A stretch of DNA of 64,000 bases from Pyxicephalus adspersus (GCF_032062135.1 NC_092859.1:44472468-44536467); one strand, 5' to 3'; counted from the stretch's first letter, positions 24,101 to 36,390 are shown. Numbers and translations are program-made. The notes: generated from the sequence alone by a model not told the origin.

Positions 24101-26149
24101 CATTTATAATAAAAATAAAAAAATAAGAATAAAAAAATAATGTGGGATTGATCTGAAATTTTGCTGGATTCAGAAATCCAGAGTCAGAATTATTTTTTTT
24201 TCGATGAGCTGAACAATATCTGTCAATGACAGCTATGGTATGATTCAGTCAATCTAGTCTCTGGACGATAACAGCAGAGCTTTACTATACCTATTAATGA
24301 TGCAGCAGTTCCAAGTTCTGATCCGAGGTTGGAACAGCTCCAATCACAGTTGGTATGTACTCAGATTGGAGCTGATTCTAATCTACACTGATTGGAACTA
24401 TTACCAGTGGTCAAAAACTAACGTTATTTTTATGCAAAAAAATGCATGGGGTTATCTTTGTGTTTTATGTTAGGAATCAACTTTTATACATAAAAAATTG
24501 ATAATAAAATGTGCACAAATTAAAATTTAGCAATATGTGAGATGAAAACTGGAGGTGCTTATGCATAAAACTGTACTTGATCCAAACAGCAAATCAGGAT
24601 TCTTGTTTTAGTTCAGTTGCAGAAATAACAGCTGAAGGGTTAATATGTGTGATATGATTTTTTTTTCTTGTTAAGACATCCATCAGCTCTTAAGTGTATT
24701 AAAATGTAATTGGCTGTAGCAAATAGCAATTAATACCTTGTAATAAAAAGATAGCATATACCATGCTTTAGTGAATTTACTGTCTTATCACCTAAAAAAA
24801 TTGTTTACTGATCATCATGCTTGCAACTACACCTAAATGATTTATAATGATGCATAAGTGCGATCTACTATTAGATCCTTGTTCAAGCAAGCACTACAAG
24901 TGACAATTTCAGTGCATATTGTGCAGGCATTGTCCATTGTTGTCAGTATTAGAAAGACCGTAGTATATTGATGTGCAGCCGGTAATGGAGACAGTGCACG
25001 TAGATTGAAAATGCTGAAGGAGTTAGGCAGCAACACTAGGATGGCAAAAAACAGGGACTATTTGAGGGGAAAAAAACTATGCTATTTTCATAGTTATATC
25101 ATCATGTTAAAGTTTCAACCACTTGTAAGCATTTGCTGTCTTTAATGGCTTGTCTATAAATCTCCATTTTAACACAAAATATGGAGAAACTGTTCGAAGA
25201 TCACAACTGCATCTCAAAATGTGCTAAGAATACACTCTACTTTCCTTTTAACCTTGTCCTTATGTATTTTTAACACACACAAACACAATTAAAAACTAAA
25301 GTTATATATACAGATGTATTTTCCCCTTACAGGATGTTCAGTGAACAAAATTAACATAATCAAAGCTGATTAGGTCATAGTTTCTTTAAAGGCTGATTGC
25401 ATTCTATCTCACACAATATGAGTTCATTGTCTACCAAGCTGTAGCATAAACAGCAAAGACTTATCACTGTGCAAGGTAACAGAATGCCACAAGGGCATGA
25501 GAACAATGCCATGGACAAGAGCACTGTCACATAGTCTGCGTTTCAGAATATTTTCTTGGGAAGGAACAGAGGGACCACAGAAGGCGGATGCATAGACATT
25601 TGGAAAGATCCCATAGGACACTCAGTACAAATGGCACACAAAATCCAAGCTGCAGAACAGATGGCAGATACAAAAATGAAAATAATATAAAAATAATAGA
25701 GAGATTTTAAGGAAGGATGTCTGGGGAATATTTACATAATAGACATTATAGATGTTCAAAAAAAAGAATAGAAAAAAGGTAGCAGAAGCAGACCACATGG
25801 ATCATAAAGAATGAAACAGACGGTGATCTGAATTTGTTAAAATCTGAAACACTAATGTTACTTTTTATCTCATGACATGTAGTCTTTCTACAGAGCATAC
25901 GTGTGAATTTCCAGAAGGATTGCAATTTACCTGAATTCAGTTCTGTCTGTCCTTGTAATATCAAAAATTAATAGTGATCCAATAGACAGAAATCTATGCC
26001 TAAATTTAATATGTAATATTATATGTATATATTTTATGGGTTTATGTAAGCATATATCTTTACATATGTTTGATGGAAATCTGTGATTAGCTTTTTATCA
26101 CAAATGAATCAGAGTTTTTCAACTTCAAGGAGAGCACTAAATAGAATAA

Positions 26150-26290
26150 ATCTTATGCTCTTCTGAGGAGGGTCTTTTCCTCCTGTTACATTGTTTGTAT
26201 CTGTCAGTCATTTGCAACCCCTATTTAATGTACAGCACTGCGTAATATGTTGGCACTATTTAACTACTGTTCAATAATAATAATACAAAA
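26150..26290 (+). repeat. Dispersed frog repeat, GTACAGC..CTGCGTAATATG type, 3' end
   Basis: In order: GCTCTTCTGAGGAGGGTC, TTTGTATCTGTCAGTCATTT, GCAACCCCTATTTAATGTAC, AGCACTGCGTAATATGTTGG and a tail CAATAATAATAATAC. This series is a very common dispersed sequence in frogs and ends in AATAAT repeats. The tailed end suggests a retroposed unit (SINE or LINE 3' end). The class is from memory, not a search. Confidence 0.7.
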
Positions 26291-26403
26291 AATCAGTGTT
26301 ATCTTATGTATTCCGATCATCAGTTCATGTATTTCTGCAGATTATTCAATAATGTTAGGTCCAAATGTGTCCCCAACACAGTTTCAAACTATCCTGCAAA
26401 AAC

Positions 26404-26884
26404 TTAAAGTGTACCTAAACTCAGAAATTTCACTTTACATAAGACAACCCTTTTATGTAAAGTAAAAAGTCTGTTCTTTGTTTTTAAGTGCAACACCCTT
26501 TTTTAAAAAAAAAAAAGTGCAGCACCGCCCCCTAATTCTCAATCGCCAATGAATGGGAGCCCAAAGCCTCTCGGGATACGTACGTCAGAGATTCCGGGAG
26601 GCTCTTGGGTGCTCCTTCTGCAGATGCCCGAGCATCTCCGGCATGCACTGAAGAAGCCTTTTCGTGAAAAAAGAAAAAGTTGCATGCGTAGTGAGATCGG
26701 CAAGTTTTTTTTTTACATCCTTGATCTTGCGTCTGGCTCAGGTGATGTAGGAGGAAGAACCTGGAAGAAGAGGTGAAGATGGCGCTGGAAGACAACTCCG
26801 GATGGATTGGAATGCCCTGCGGTATTGAAGGTAGGTGTTTTTTTTTGTTTGTTTTAGGCAGTTTTAAGTTAAGTACCTCTTTAA
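26404..26884 (+). mobile_element. TTAA-flanked non-autonomous DNA element (473 bp), copy 2
   Basis: TTAA occurs at 26404-26407 and 26881-26884. The left end is AGTGTACCTAAACTCAG and the right end, inverted, AGAGGTACTTAACTTAA. The left end matches the inverted right end of the element at 5810-6276. The interior is GC-richer, with TTGCATGCGTAGTGAGATCG (26680-26699). The two opposite-strand frames across 26532-26795 both lie entirely inside the element and encode nothing recognisable. Confidence 0.85.
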
Positions 26885-28735
26885 CTAATCTGTATTTGCA
26901 AGTAAGGAGCGTGAGGGAATTACCTTAGGAAATATGTATTTACGTAACCAACCCTTTCAAAATAACACAACTCAAAGGACTAGTAAACCTAGAGCAGGTT
27001 TTGATAGAACAAAAAGAGAGCTTTTATAGTTGTTTGTCAGTGTAAAAACAAAAACATGGGTGATTACAAAAGACTATATATAAGAGAAGACTTTATTAGA
27101 GACGTCTTTAGCAAACAAATGACCAACTGTTTGTAACTATTTCTTACATGTGCATCAGCAGTTATACTATGGGTCCAACTTTAGGGATATAATGAGATAT
27201 ATTGTTTTTATTTTATAGCTAATCCTAATATCCCAACACATTTCACAATATTGCTTCCTCAGCGAATATAGAAAAATTAGAAAACAAACATCTCAATAAA
27301 GCATGTTCATTCATAAATTGTGACCATGAGACTACATATTCTTATATGGGCTTATTGGTGATTACCTCATAGGTCTTGCCATGAAAGAAATTGATGAACT
27401 ATAGACAGATAGGGTGAATTTTCCGTTGTCTGTGAGACAGTCAAAATTCTGGGGAGGGCATGACATAGTTATGGTTGCTTTTTTATTATTGCTTGTATGG
27501 TTTGTTTTTATATGGTTTTATGTATAAATATGTTACATTTTGGTTTTACAAAATTATGGCTGCTGTATCCAATTCCCCCAATTATTTTGATTAGAAAATT
27601 GAACAGGTTGGCAGAACGACAGAAGTGGGGATCTGGAGACTTCTGAGCTACCATAATCAAGCCAAAAACTAACTTTTAGGCACAGCAATAAATCTACAAC
27701 TCAACAGATACTTTGGTTTCCTATAATTGTTATTGATGTATACAGAAGATGCTGTTTATGCAATCATTTTTGGAGACAGAAAGTGTGTTGACCTTTACAA
27801 ATGACCAAGTTTTTCACAAATTTAACTGTAATGTTGTTATTACGCAACTAATACACTCTGGTAGCAAAATGCCATGAATCATAGCGGTATTGATCACTCA
27901 AAATACCTAATTTACAGAAAACTTATTTGTGTAAATCAGTTCACTTGTCCCTAATGCCCATAACTGCTCAAAATATCCATGTATTGATTTATTTTAATAT
28001 TTAACTGGAGTTTTGACCATGTGTTCTCATTCTTTCCATTTAAATTCAAACTAACATTGTTTTCTAAACCTCCACACAAACTATACATCAAAGCTTTATT
28101 TTGCATTGGCACTTCTTTTGTATATATGTAATTTATTCACTTGATGTGACATTTTATCAAGTGAAGGAAAACTGAAAAGATTCAAATTTGTTGTTGATAA
28201 AAAATATTATATAGAAATGATTGTGGTGTAAGGGAGGCTTTTAGTAAAATGTCAACTATAATCAAATAGTGTTTTTGTATTTATTCAAGAAGGCTTTCAT
28301 TATTTCTTTGCTTTTGTGAGATGGAGGACAAAATGTAAGGATTATTAGATGTGGTAAGAGTGTATCACATTGACCAATACATTAGATAAAGCTGTAATGT
28401 TTTTGCCAGTATTTTGCCATTATACAAAGAAACTAGCGTAGCTAAAATATTATCGACTATTAATGGGGCAACAGGCAACATCATATTGCAGTCAAATTCT
28501 GTTTAAAGTATATATAAAACAAGAACAAAAAATCTATAAATTTCCTATAGTCAATAGATGTGGTGGTTGCATTAGTTGTTATATCCATGTTAGTACATGC
28601 AAGTACAGAAAAATAACTAAAAGTCTTAATAGAGATCCAGTGTCCTACTAACTTGTGTACACGGTAAATACATGATTGCAGAGGAACCCTAAAATGTATG
28701 TTCAAGCCTTGGTGAACTCCCGCTAAACCTATTTA
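26885..28735. other. AT-rich stretch, nothing recognised
   Basis: No recognised gene or repeat. Frames at 28463-28651 and 28481-28705 overlap in opposite directions and are chance. Confidence 0.35.
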
Positions 28736-28739
28736 TTAG

Positions 28740-28978
28740 GTGTCAGTAGGAAAAATGTCCCATACATTAAGGATAAACTGGAGGAATGTTCTACTTACCA
28801 AGATGTGGTGAATGCCACCCTACAAGACAGCTAAAATGATCGCTGTTGGAACATTGCTGTTGGTTCAAAAACTTTCAAGGTAACACCACATGAAAGGTTA
28901 ATTAATCCCAGCACATCAAACTCTAGAAACTTTTTGAAGAACCCTAAGGTTCCATGGAACCCTGGTTAAGAATTGCTG
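28740..28978 (-). mobile_element. hAT-like element, same family as 36838-37167
   Basis: Read on the minus strand the right edge is CAGCAATTCTTAACCAGG then GTTCCATGGAACCTTAGGG and TTCTTCAAAAAG. This matches the CAGT..TTCCCAACCAGGGTTTC, ATGGAATCCTAGAG start of the element at 36838. The distal end is uncertain, since similarity fades before 28740. Confidence 0.6.
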
Positions 28979-29850
28979 ATCTAGGGTGACAAGGCTGCTC
29001 TTCCACAAATACAGTGTGTTGAGTGATTGTTATCATCCTATAAAAGGTAATGTCAGTCATACTGAAAGGTTCAACACAATTCAGCCACCACATTTAGGTA
29101 CTGGTGAGGTAAATTATTTAAAAACTTTTTGGTTTTAGGTACACTTTGTCATGTTTGGAGAGACGGAGGCTCTAGGGGGCTCAATGGCTGGCTCAAAAAT
29201 CATGTAAACCCTAAGTAGGGCCAAAGGTGGGCAGAACATTGTGTACCAAATCGCCAGGCAAAGGAAAAGTCAATGAAGGCTGGGATTGAGGCAAGGGGCA
29301 AACAAGAGAGTTCAAGAACAAAGGCAGGGGTCTGGAACCTGAAATCCAGAAAATAGACTCTGGTGACACAGGGGTCACCAAAGACACAGGGGAACACAGA
29401 AGACACAGGAAGAGACAGGAGGCACTTGTGACACTGGATTCACTGAAGTTGCAAGGGAACACAGGAAGAGACAGTAGGGGGTGAAGACAAAAGTAACACT
29501 GGAAGAGCACAGGGGAATAGGCATGAAAAAAAAGACTGGGCAACAAGCGGTTAGCACAGGAGGTGGACTGGGAAAGCAATCAATTACCGGCAGGTGAATG
29601 GGACATGCTCAGCAGAGCTAGGGGGCTTGGCACTAGTGAAAACACTTTGTGTGAACGCTGAGCGCTTTGTCTGAGCTAACTAACTAGCCAAGGGCGATCA
29701 AGAGGTTATCTCCCGGTAGTGGTGATGTTGATAAAACTTGGAAGAGGAGGCTCAGAACTTCCTGTATGAGCAGAGAGCAGAGAGAGGTGACAGGTGACAG
29801 TGGAAGAGGTACGTGTGACACACTTCATAATAGGAATAGCTGTGTGAAAG
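28979..29850. other. Purine-skewed block with degenerate short repeats
   Basis: From about 29150 to 29820 the plus strand is G/A-rich. Words such as GGGAACACAGGAAGAGACAG, GACACAGGGG and GACACAGGAAGAGACAGGAG recur irregularly at 29340-29490, a worn minisatellite. The three overlapping minus-strand frames (up to 122 codons, rich in C, P, L, S and F) are the expected translation of a pyrimidine-rich strand, not genes. The larger block may be a retroelement or DNA element of unknown class. Confidence 0.45.
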
Positions 29851-29852
29851 TA

Positions 29853-30440
29853 ACAGTTATGCCTTGGTTTAAGTCCTTAATCCGTTCCAAATCCTTGGAC
29901 TTATACCAAACAGGACTTATACCAAACAAATTTTTCCCATAAGAAATAGAAGGAAAATGATTAATCCGGTCCCATGAAAAAAAAATCCTATAGTTATTGG
30001 CATAATATTCATTGATGGGGCTGTATGACATAATTTAAACACTGCCTAATACTAAAATACATAAATACAAAAGCAATTAGATGAAATAAATGAAATTTAA
30101 CCTCACTTTACCTTGCTGAGAAGAGTTGAGTGCCTACTAGGATGGTGCTGAGAAGGGAGGAGGAGGAGATGTTATGTAATTCACAGAGAGTTATAGCGCG
30201 GGTTGTTCACTGAATGGTGGCAACTGGTGTACTGACGCTCGTGGGCAGCCGTGGCTTTGTCTCGAGAGAGGTAAATAAGGGTAGCACGCGGTGTTATCAC
30301 TCATTTTGACCCATACAAGTTCTAGCATAAAGGTTGTATACCAAGCAAAGGTTGTATACCAAGCAACATTTTTTGTGTCCAAACAGGACTTATACCAAGC
30401 TGGACTTATTTCAAAGCGGACTTATACCAAGGTACCAGTG
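29853..30440. mobile_element. Tigger/pogo-like element (588 bp)
   Basis: TA lies outside both ends (29851-29852 and 30441-30442). The left end is ACAGTTATGCCTTGGTTTAA then GTCC. The inverted right end is CACTGGTACCTTGGTATAAG then TCC. Subterminal copies of ACTTATACCAA occur at both ends. CCCATAAGAAATAG and TTAATCCGGTCC are typical internal words of this class. No transposase frame remains. Minus-strand frames at 29825-30031 and 30191-30382 and the plus frame at 30291-30566 are chance frames over it. Confidence 0.82.
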
Positions 30441-30442
30441 TA

Positions 30443-32595
30443 TATGAATAAAGCAAGAGAATACAGAAGTGCCAATAATACTTTTGTTCATTATAGATTT
30501 TGTAATATGCAATTGCACCAAAATAAAAGACTGGTATTGAACCTTCCATTAAGGAGCCATACATGATTGGAAAAAATGTAATGATTACCACTCACCAAAC
30601 TGGATCCGGTCCATAGAAACAGAGCTGGAAATGTATACTGAAGATTAGATTGTGAATGTTTGCTGAAATCCCCAATGTTTAATATGTATCTAAACTGTTA
30701 ACCCCTTTTTCTACGTAACAGAGGAGCTTATCTGCCTAGAAAGAGGACCGGTTGTAAATCATTACCCACAAAATGAGGACCCATTGGTGAATGCTGCATT
30801 GCAAAAGCCTGGAAAACTGACTAAAGGTTTGCAGTGCATCCACGCAGTGTTCTGTATCTCTGCATCTCATAAGGCTTAGCAGAGATATGGCTCTAAAATG
30901 GGTTATGGAAGCTACAGGCATGCTATGTGTATGGCATTCTGTATGTAACACAAGTTTGCAAACTAGCCAAAGCAGCTAGGATCGGCTTCTATGATTGACA
31001 TGATCCAAAACAAACATAACTAACAAATCTGGCAGCACAACCAAGTATTTTAAAAGAAAAGAAGTGAGTTTTAGATAAAGCATTGTGCATATACACAATG
31101 ATATATACATTTTATTGCTGGGGTTAACATACACTTTAAAATAAAACAAACACCTTATATTTATTGTGTAAACTATAAGTCCCATCAATCTATTATGTAA
31201 AGGAGATGAACTAATGCAGACATGTTTGGAGCCCTAGCCTTGGTGAAAATCTTGGCTCACCCCATAGATAAAGTAGAGGAGGGTGTATAGCTGCCCTATG
31301 ACATAAATTGTGTTATTTGTAGAATTACATTGTGAAAAAATGGAAAGCTTGTGAAGAAACCTATTGCAAGTAGAATTGGTAAGCTGCAATAAATAACATT
31401 TTGTTTGGGGTCTAGATATATTTTTATTGTGAATGCTAAGCTAAATATAATGATCACATTTATAACTTTTTTTCATATTTTCCTATCCCTGAAATGGTCA
31501 TAGGTATTTAGCATTATGTTAGAAGTGTCAGTTTCTTTTTCAAGTGATCAGGCACAGAATTAATTTTACGCTACAGAAGACAAGACAGTTTTTGTAAAGA
31601 TGCTTTTAGGAAATGTATACAATATATTGTAAATCTCAGTAAAGAATAATTTGATAGATCCATTGCTTTGCCCAGGTCTTGTATCATTAAGTAAGTAATA
31701 AACAAGATCCAATGTAATATTTCAACTGCATAGTGTATATTTAAGTTACTTTTTGTTCACGCATGAGAACCTACAAGGTTTTTCACACCTATTTGGGGTC
31801 TTTAGTGCAAAACAGTCACCTGGGTTGACACATTTTTACATAAATGGCTATGAAAACATTTAGCAAATATTCTTAATTGTTAGCAAATAATCTTTTGGGG
31901 ACATAGGTGGGATATAAATAGTTTTTATTTCTTCTCAGTTCAATTTTATTTAGGTATGATATAATTATATATGTATCCTATGTATAGTTCATGGTAAAGA
32001 TTTGAAAATTAGTTTTTGAATATATTTACAGTAGCAAAAGTGTTTTTTTTATTATTCTCCCCTATTGCATGAATAAAATACCAATGACACACATTCTAAA
32101 CTATTTTTGTGTACTAGATTGCATTTTACATTATTTGTTTTGCCACCCTGTTCCTTTCCATGACACATTTAAAACTGCTTCGTGTAATGAAAGAACCATG
32201 AAGACAAGGTGACATCATCACTGGACTTGAGTTTACCACTTTTTCATTGTACCTAAAGGTGAAAAGTTAGGTCATAAATGTAAAGTTCTTTAAATGTAAG
32301 TGTATTTATAGAACACATTTAATATAAGTGAAATTGCATATTCATTAAAATAATGTATAAATGTGCTCATGATTTCCCTAATGGACTGACCTTGTACTAA
32401 GCAGTTTTAAAAGTGAGGTGCCCAGTGTGCTGAACGTGTCCACACAGCATGCATCTTGTGCATAGATAGATCTTTCTAGCAATTTTTTTTCAAAATGTTT
32501 CTAATAAAGATTCACACATGTTCAGGATTCTTCCATCCATTGTCCTTAGCATTTTTTTTGTGTCTATCCTGTCTGTAGCAGAATGCTCTTTGCGC
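30443..32595. other. AT-rich stretch, nothing recognised
   Basis: No supported gene or repeat. Several 60-70-codon minus-strand frames lack domains. Confidence 0.35.
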
Positions 32596-32604
32596 TAAGC
32601 TTGT

Positions 32605-32860
32605 GTTCAGAATGTCACTGTCAAGTTCCTAAAATATCTCCCATAGAGCACATCATTAGTTCAGTATGTCCCTGACAGAAAATGACATGTGTTTAGTATG
32701 TTCCTAGCATGTTCTGACAACATTTCCATGCAAAATTATTAGTATAAAGCGTGCACCCATGTATTTGTTTTTTTTAGATGTCCAGAATGTTCCTGCAAAC
32801 ATCTCGGACCATGTTATCCATGTGTGACATGTGGTTTTGACAGAATGGTCCTTCCTCAAC
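32605..32860 (+). repeat. Degenerate scattered repeat, (T)CAGAATGTTCCTGACA motif
   Basis: Variants of one word of about 19 bp recur: GTTCAGAATGTCACTGTCA (32605), GTTCAGTATGTCCCTGACA (32659), GTTTAGTATGTTCCTAGCA (32691), GTCCAGAATGTTCCTGCAA (32780) and GACAGAATGGTCCTTCC (32839). Spacing is about 30-90 bp, so this is an eroded minisatellite or repeated binding site rather than an intact array. Confidence 0.5.
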
Positions 32861-33151
32861 TTCACTTTAGACATGTCTCTGAGTTTCATTCTCTAATTTA
32901 CTATCTGCTATTGTCTTTGAAAAACATGTTTTAGAAGACTATTTCAATACTGCACACTTTCCACCATTTTGCATTGCAGTAAATGTGTATGGAACATGCT
33001 TAGCATAGAGAGCAGTACTATAATAACTACTGGATTGCCATTCATACAGTACGTATGATGTGTGAGCAGTGGGCTTGTGTTTCCATTACCAAGTTGGACA
33101 GAGTTAGTTATGCGTAGACTATATGGTAAAGAAATTCTGTCAGGTCTCTAA

Positions 33152-33300
33152 AGGTTTCAATCCAACAATCACCTGAAACAGAAAACTTCACAAGTTGCCA
33201 GTACCTCCATACATGAGATGAGGTTTCAATCCAACAATCTCCTGAAACAGAAAACCTCACGCTTAACCCCCACTAATTGCCCATTCCACCATACACGATA
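33152..33300 (+). repeat. Two-copy tandem duplication, 69-bp period
   Basis: AGGTTTCAATCCAACAATC with CTGAAACAGAAAAC starts at 33152 and again at 33221. About 38 of the first 40 bases match. Downstream the copies share CATACA(T/C)GA(G/T)ATG but the second has an extra block. A simple local duplication. Confidence 0.85.
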
Positions 33301-34259
33301 TGAATGTATGCTCTACTAACAAATTAGTTTGGCTTTTGAATGTCCCAAAAGAATGGAAAGCATACAAACCAGAAATTCATTATCTACTCAATGGTTAGGT
33401 ATAATGGCAAGATCAGTTTGTGGTTAGCCAGTTTTAGTAGTGGTCTACTTTGAAACAATGCCACTACTGTTTTTGTCAGTCATCCTCACTCTTCAGAACT
33501 GTAAGTCATTGGTCTAGGAGTAGTACCATAAGAATGACTGACTCTACTGACCAATATATACAAGCCAGAAAGTCATAAATGATAATAGATTGGAAATAAG
33601 CATTTTCAAGAGGAGGCCAATAATGGATTCCCCATGTATGCCCTAAAAAAAAAGCTTACTTTAGAAAAATAAATGTGCTCCATATAGTTTGCACTGTCTA
33701 CTTTACAAAATGTTGATATCCATTAAACAAACCACATAAATAAGGCTCTGTAGGTATGCAACAATTGCTGAGTCAATCAACTGATTTAACAGGTCTATGC
33801 TTTAAGGTAAAAAATTCCTAGGTCTTTCCTCTAAACTTCCCAGAAAATTGTATTGCACCAGGTAATGTAAGCGGCTGTTATGTTTGCATGTTTTTATTGA
33901 ACAGTAGATATTCACTTTATTTACTGAGTTTAACGAGTCAAATAATAGTTTACTATTCATTCCAAATTTAATGATCAAATCTTTTAGATGACTTGCAAAA
34001 GATGGCTCTAACAAAAAAAATCCTGTAATTTCAGTATGTGGCATCAACCCAAAATGCATACTGCATATCTTAAAAGAATGTGAAACAATTCATTCTTCTT
34101 AAGAAGGAAAAAACAGTTTAATCCCTAAATAATGAGTTCCCTTGAGATACAATACTTGACAAACCCAAAAAAATGTGAATGTGTGGACAAAAAAAAATCC
34201 TAATACCCTTCCTGCTATTCTATACTGCTAACTATGAAAGAATCAACTTAACATAAAAG

Positions 34260-34263
<4 letters not shown>
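33301..34263. other. AT-rich stretch, nothing recognised
   Basis: No supported gene. The frame at 33802-34059 (minus) has no recognisable domain. Confidence 0.35.

Positions 34264-34265
<2 letters not shown>

Positions 34266-34297
<32 letters not shown>
34266..34297 (+). repeat. (AT)16 microsatellite
   Basis: A perfect alternating AT run of 32 bases preceded by CACAC. Confidence 0.95.
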
Positions 34298-34300
<3 letters not shown>

Positions 34301-34934
34301 GAAAATAAATAAATACATTTTTTTGAGAGCTTCAAAGTTCTGACCAGGTACCTCAATTGAGTAGCATTATAATTTTATATTCAACTTCTGGTATGTGGTG
34401 GTACATTTTTAGAGAACAAAATGCACTCAGTCCTAAGGAAACAGGGTTTTGAGTCATGAGGCACAGAGTGACGTTTGATAATAATGATATTCTTCATCTT
34501 CAAGGAATAAAAGGATTGAGAAATGCTTTAGGTCAAAAAATATCTGCCCTAAAGATGTGACAGGTGCATTACAAAGAGCTTCTTAGCTCAGAGAAAAGTT
34601 ATTCTACATAAAGTTCTTTGGTTGGAAACCACGCTACAAAGATGACTTGCTTGCATTTTGCTTTTTCTAGGAATTGGGACAGCATCTCTGTATTACTTCC
34701 CATATACCTACAGTATGTACACATACATTTATCATACAATAGAAGAGTTTATGACTGGACACTTCATATCTTATTCTTTGATGCTTCTACAATCAATACC
34801 CTGGAAACAATACTTTGAGACCATGTTGACTGGAAACTGGGAGCTATGTAGTCTTCACCTTGAAGCAAAACTATCACAAAAAATAGCATTTATCTTTACA
34901 GCTGGAAATCTGTTGATCCCTCTGCAATCCTAGT

Positions 34935-35269
34935 CGAGTCAGTCCTGTGCCATCCCATATTCCTTCTTCTGCCCAGCGCTCTTCTTCTTCATACATCACC
35001 TGATCTTGCACTGCGCAGGTGAGGGATCGGGTGATGCACTTCTGGAAAATGTTAAAACAAGTGCTAATCTCACATGCGTGAGATCATCATTTTTTTACAG
35101 TAGAAGAAAGCTCCTTCTGCTCATGCCCGATATTTCAGCAATCTATATGATGTAGGTATCCCAATAGGTTGTAGGTTTCCTTTTCAGGCTTTAAGCCATG
35201 GCAGTAAAAACAAAAGGGGAGAGGTCTCCCTATAAAATGTAAAAAAAATATTTAAACAGATTTTTTTAC
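34935..35269. mobile_element. TTAA-type DNA element, diverged copy 3
   Basis: CTTCTTCTGCCCAGCGCTC, TGATCTTGCACTGCGCAGG, ATCTCACATGCGTGAGATC (35067-35085), GAAAGCTCCTTCTGCTCATG and ATATGATGTAGGTATCCCAA follow the same order as the elements at 5810 and 40220. TTAA is present at the right edge (35270-35273); the left terminus was not found. Confidence 0.65.
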
Positions 35270-35324
35270 TTAAAGTTATTGAAATTGGTATGATGAGTTG
35301 ATCATCTGCCTATTTCAATATTTC

Positions 35325-35790
35325 AATAATTGCCTGCCATATCCCCACAGTATTGTAGCAATTCAAAATATGCAGAAAGAAAGGGGACTTAATTGGTACA
35401 TGTATAAAATCAAATAACAAAAACTTTATTTAGAAAATATTAAAACACCAAAAAAAGATTATCTCATTTGTCTTAACATGAAAGATGACACAATCTGAAC
35501 ATCAATATTGTTCATAGATTGGATTATAATATATCAAATGATTTACCAGATAACAGTATAGCATCTTACAACATTAGAGGGTGTCTCGACGCGTTTCACA
35601 GTCAATGCCGCTTCATCAGGATAATAACGTTGAGAGATATTTACTTATAGCATATAATATACATTACAGTATCTTGTCATCTTCATTCAAATGTATATGA
35701 GGCCTCAAAGCAAACCAAGAGCTCACGATGAGGGTAAGTGCAAACCGACAGGCAATAACAGAGAGGAATCCCTGTAACTGTTTAAAAGCA
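35325..35790 (-). mobile_element. Unclassified retroelement-like repeat with GAAGCGG..GAAACGCGT core
   Basis: Read on the minus strand: CCTGATGAAGCGGCATTGAC then TGTGAAACGCGTCGAGACAC (core at 35581-35620), a T-rich section, CTAAATAAAGTTTTTG, AATTAAGTCCC, and ACTGTGGGGATATGGC near the 3' end. The copy at 45.6-46.1 kb shares the core and, in the same order, AATAAAGTCCC and TCGGGGATGTGGC. Boundaries are approximate and no target duplication was found here. No coding capacity is evident. Confidence 0.5.
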
Positions 35791-36390
35791 TTATCTACAC
35801 TTTTACTGTATATAAAAAAAAAAATGTATGTAATGATAGGTCCACTTGAAATTTTTTCATATTTGCAGTTTCTTTGAAAAAGTTGCCATCATTAGTCATG
35901 GCTTGCCTACGAAATAAAAAAAAAACATATTAGCTTTAATGCTCTAACACATAACTACCAATCATGAAAAACCTTGGGATGGAGAAAAATGGCATCTGTC
36001 ACATTATAGCAGGGCTTAAATGTGGGAGGAAAGAGTAGTACAAGGAACCAATCTGTTAATGTGCTGACAATCAGCATTCTGGTGGAGACAGCAAAGTGGG
36101 AGAAAGATAAGCTCACCAGCGTTCTGCTTTCTTTACCTGTCTAGTCTCAGGATGGGCTAGGTCCATGACAACTGGGCTGTATAGGGTACAGGCTGGACAT
36201 CAGACTGAGGACATCCAGTTATAAAAAATAAATATTGAACGAAAAAGCTTTGGACTAAATGTGAAACTTTTTTTTTTATTTTTTATTTTAATTGGCCTAT
36301 TATTTTATCTTTTTTGCCTAGAGTCCAGCTTAATCTAAAAAATCTCTGATTTGGAAATTGGTTATCATAATTAAACCACAGCTTCTCCCC
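35791..36390. other. AT-rich stretch, nothing recognised
   Basis: Contains T-runs (36270-36300) and nothing that I recognise as a gene or repeat. Confidence 0.35.

Larger units (their letters stand above)
19631..26145. other. Long AT-rich stretch with possible conserved non-coding patches
   Basis: 6.5 kb with almost no recognised repeat, the longest such stretch in the window. No frame exceeds about 75 codons. Patches at about 20140-20340 and 20900-21150 have a non-repetitive texture with homeodomain-like sites (see findings). 23820-24140 is T-rich and then A-rich (an AATAAAAATAAAAAAATAAG tract at 24108-24140), which could be an old LINE 3' end, but no ORF2 remnant supports it. A 10-bp inverted pair AGCTCCAATC/GATTGGAGCT lies at 24337-24374. 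Confidence 0.4.

Noticed and set aside
23820..24140. LINE 3' end suggested by T-rich then A-rich sequence
   Set aside because: No ORF2 remnant or target duplication could be found, so it was left as AT-rich DNA.
29211..29579. 122-codon minus-strand frame rich in C, P, L, S and F, resembling a secreted protein
   Set aside because: It is the translation of a pyrimidine-skewed strand; neighbouring frames are open too and show the same composition.
33152..33260. Two repeats beginning AGGTTTCAATCC, CRISPR-like in look
   Set aside because: Only two copies, no further units, no cas genes, and the window is vertebrate.
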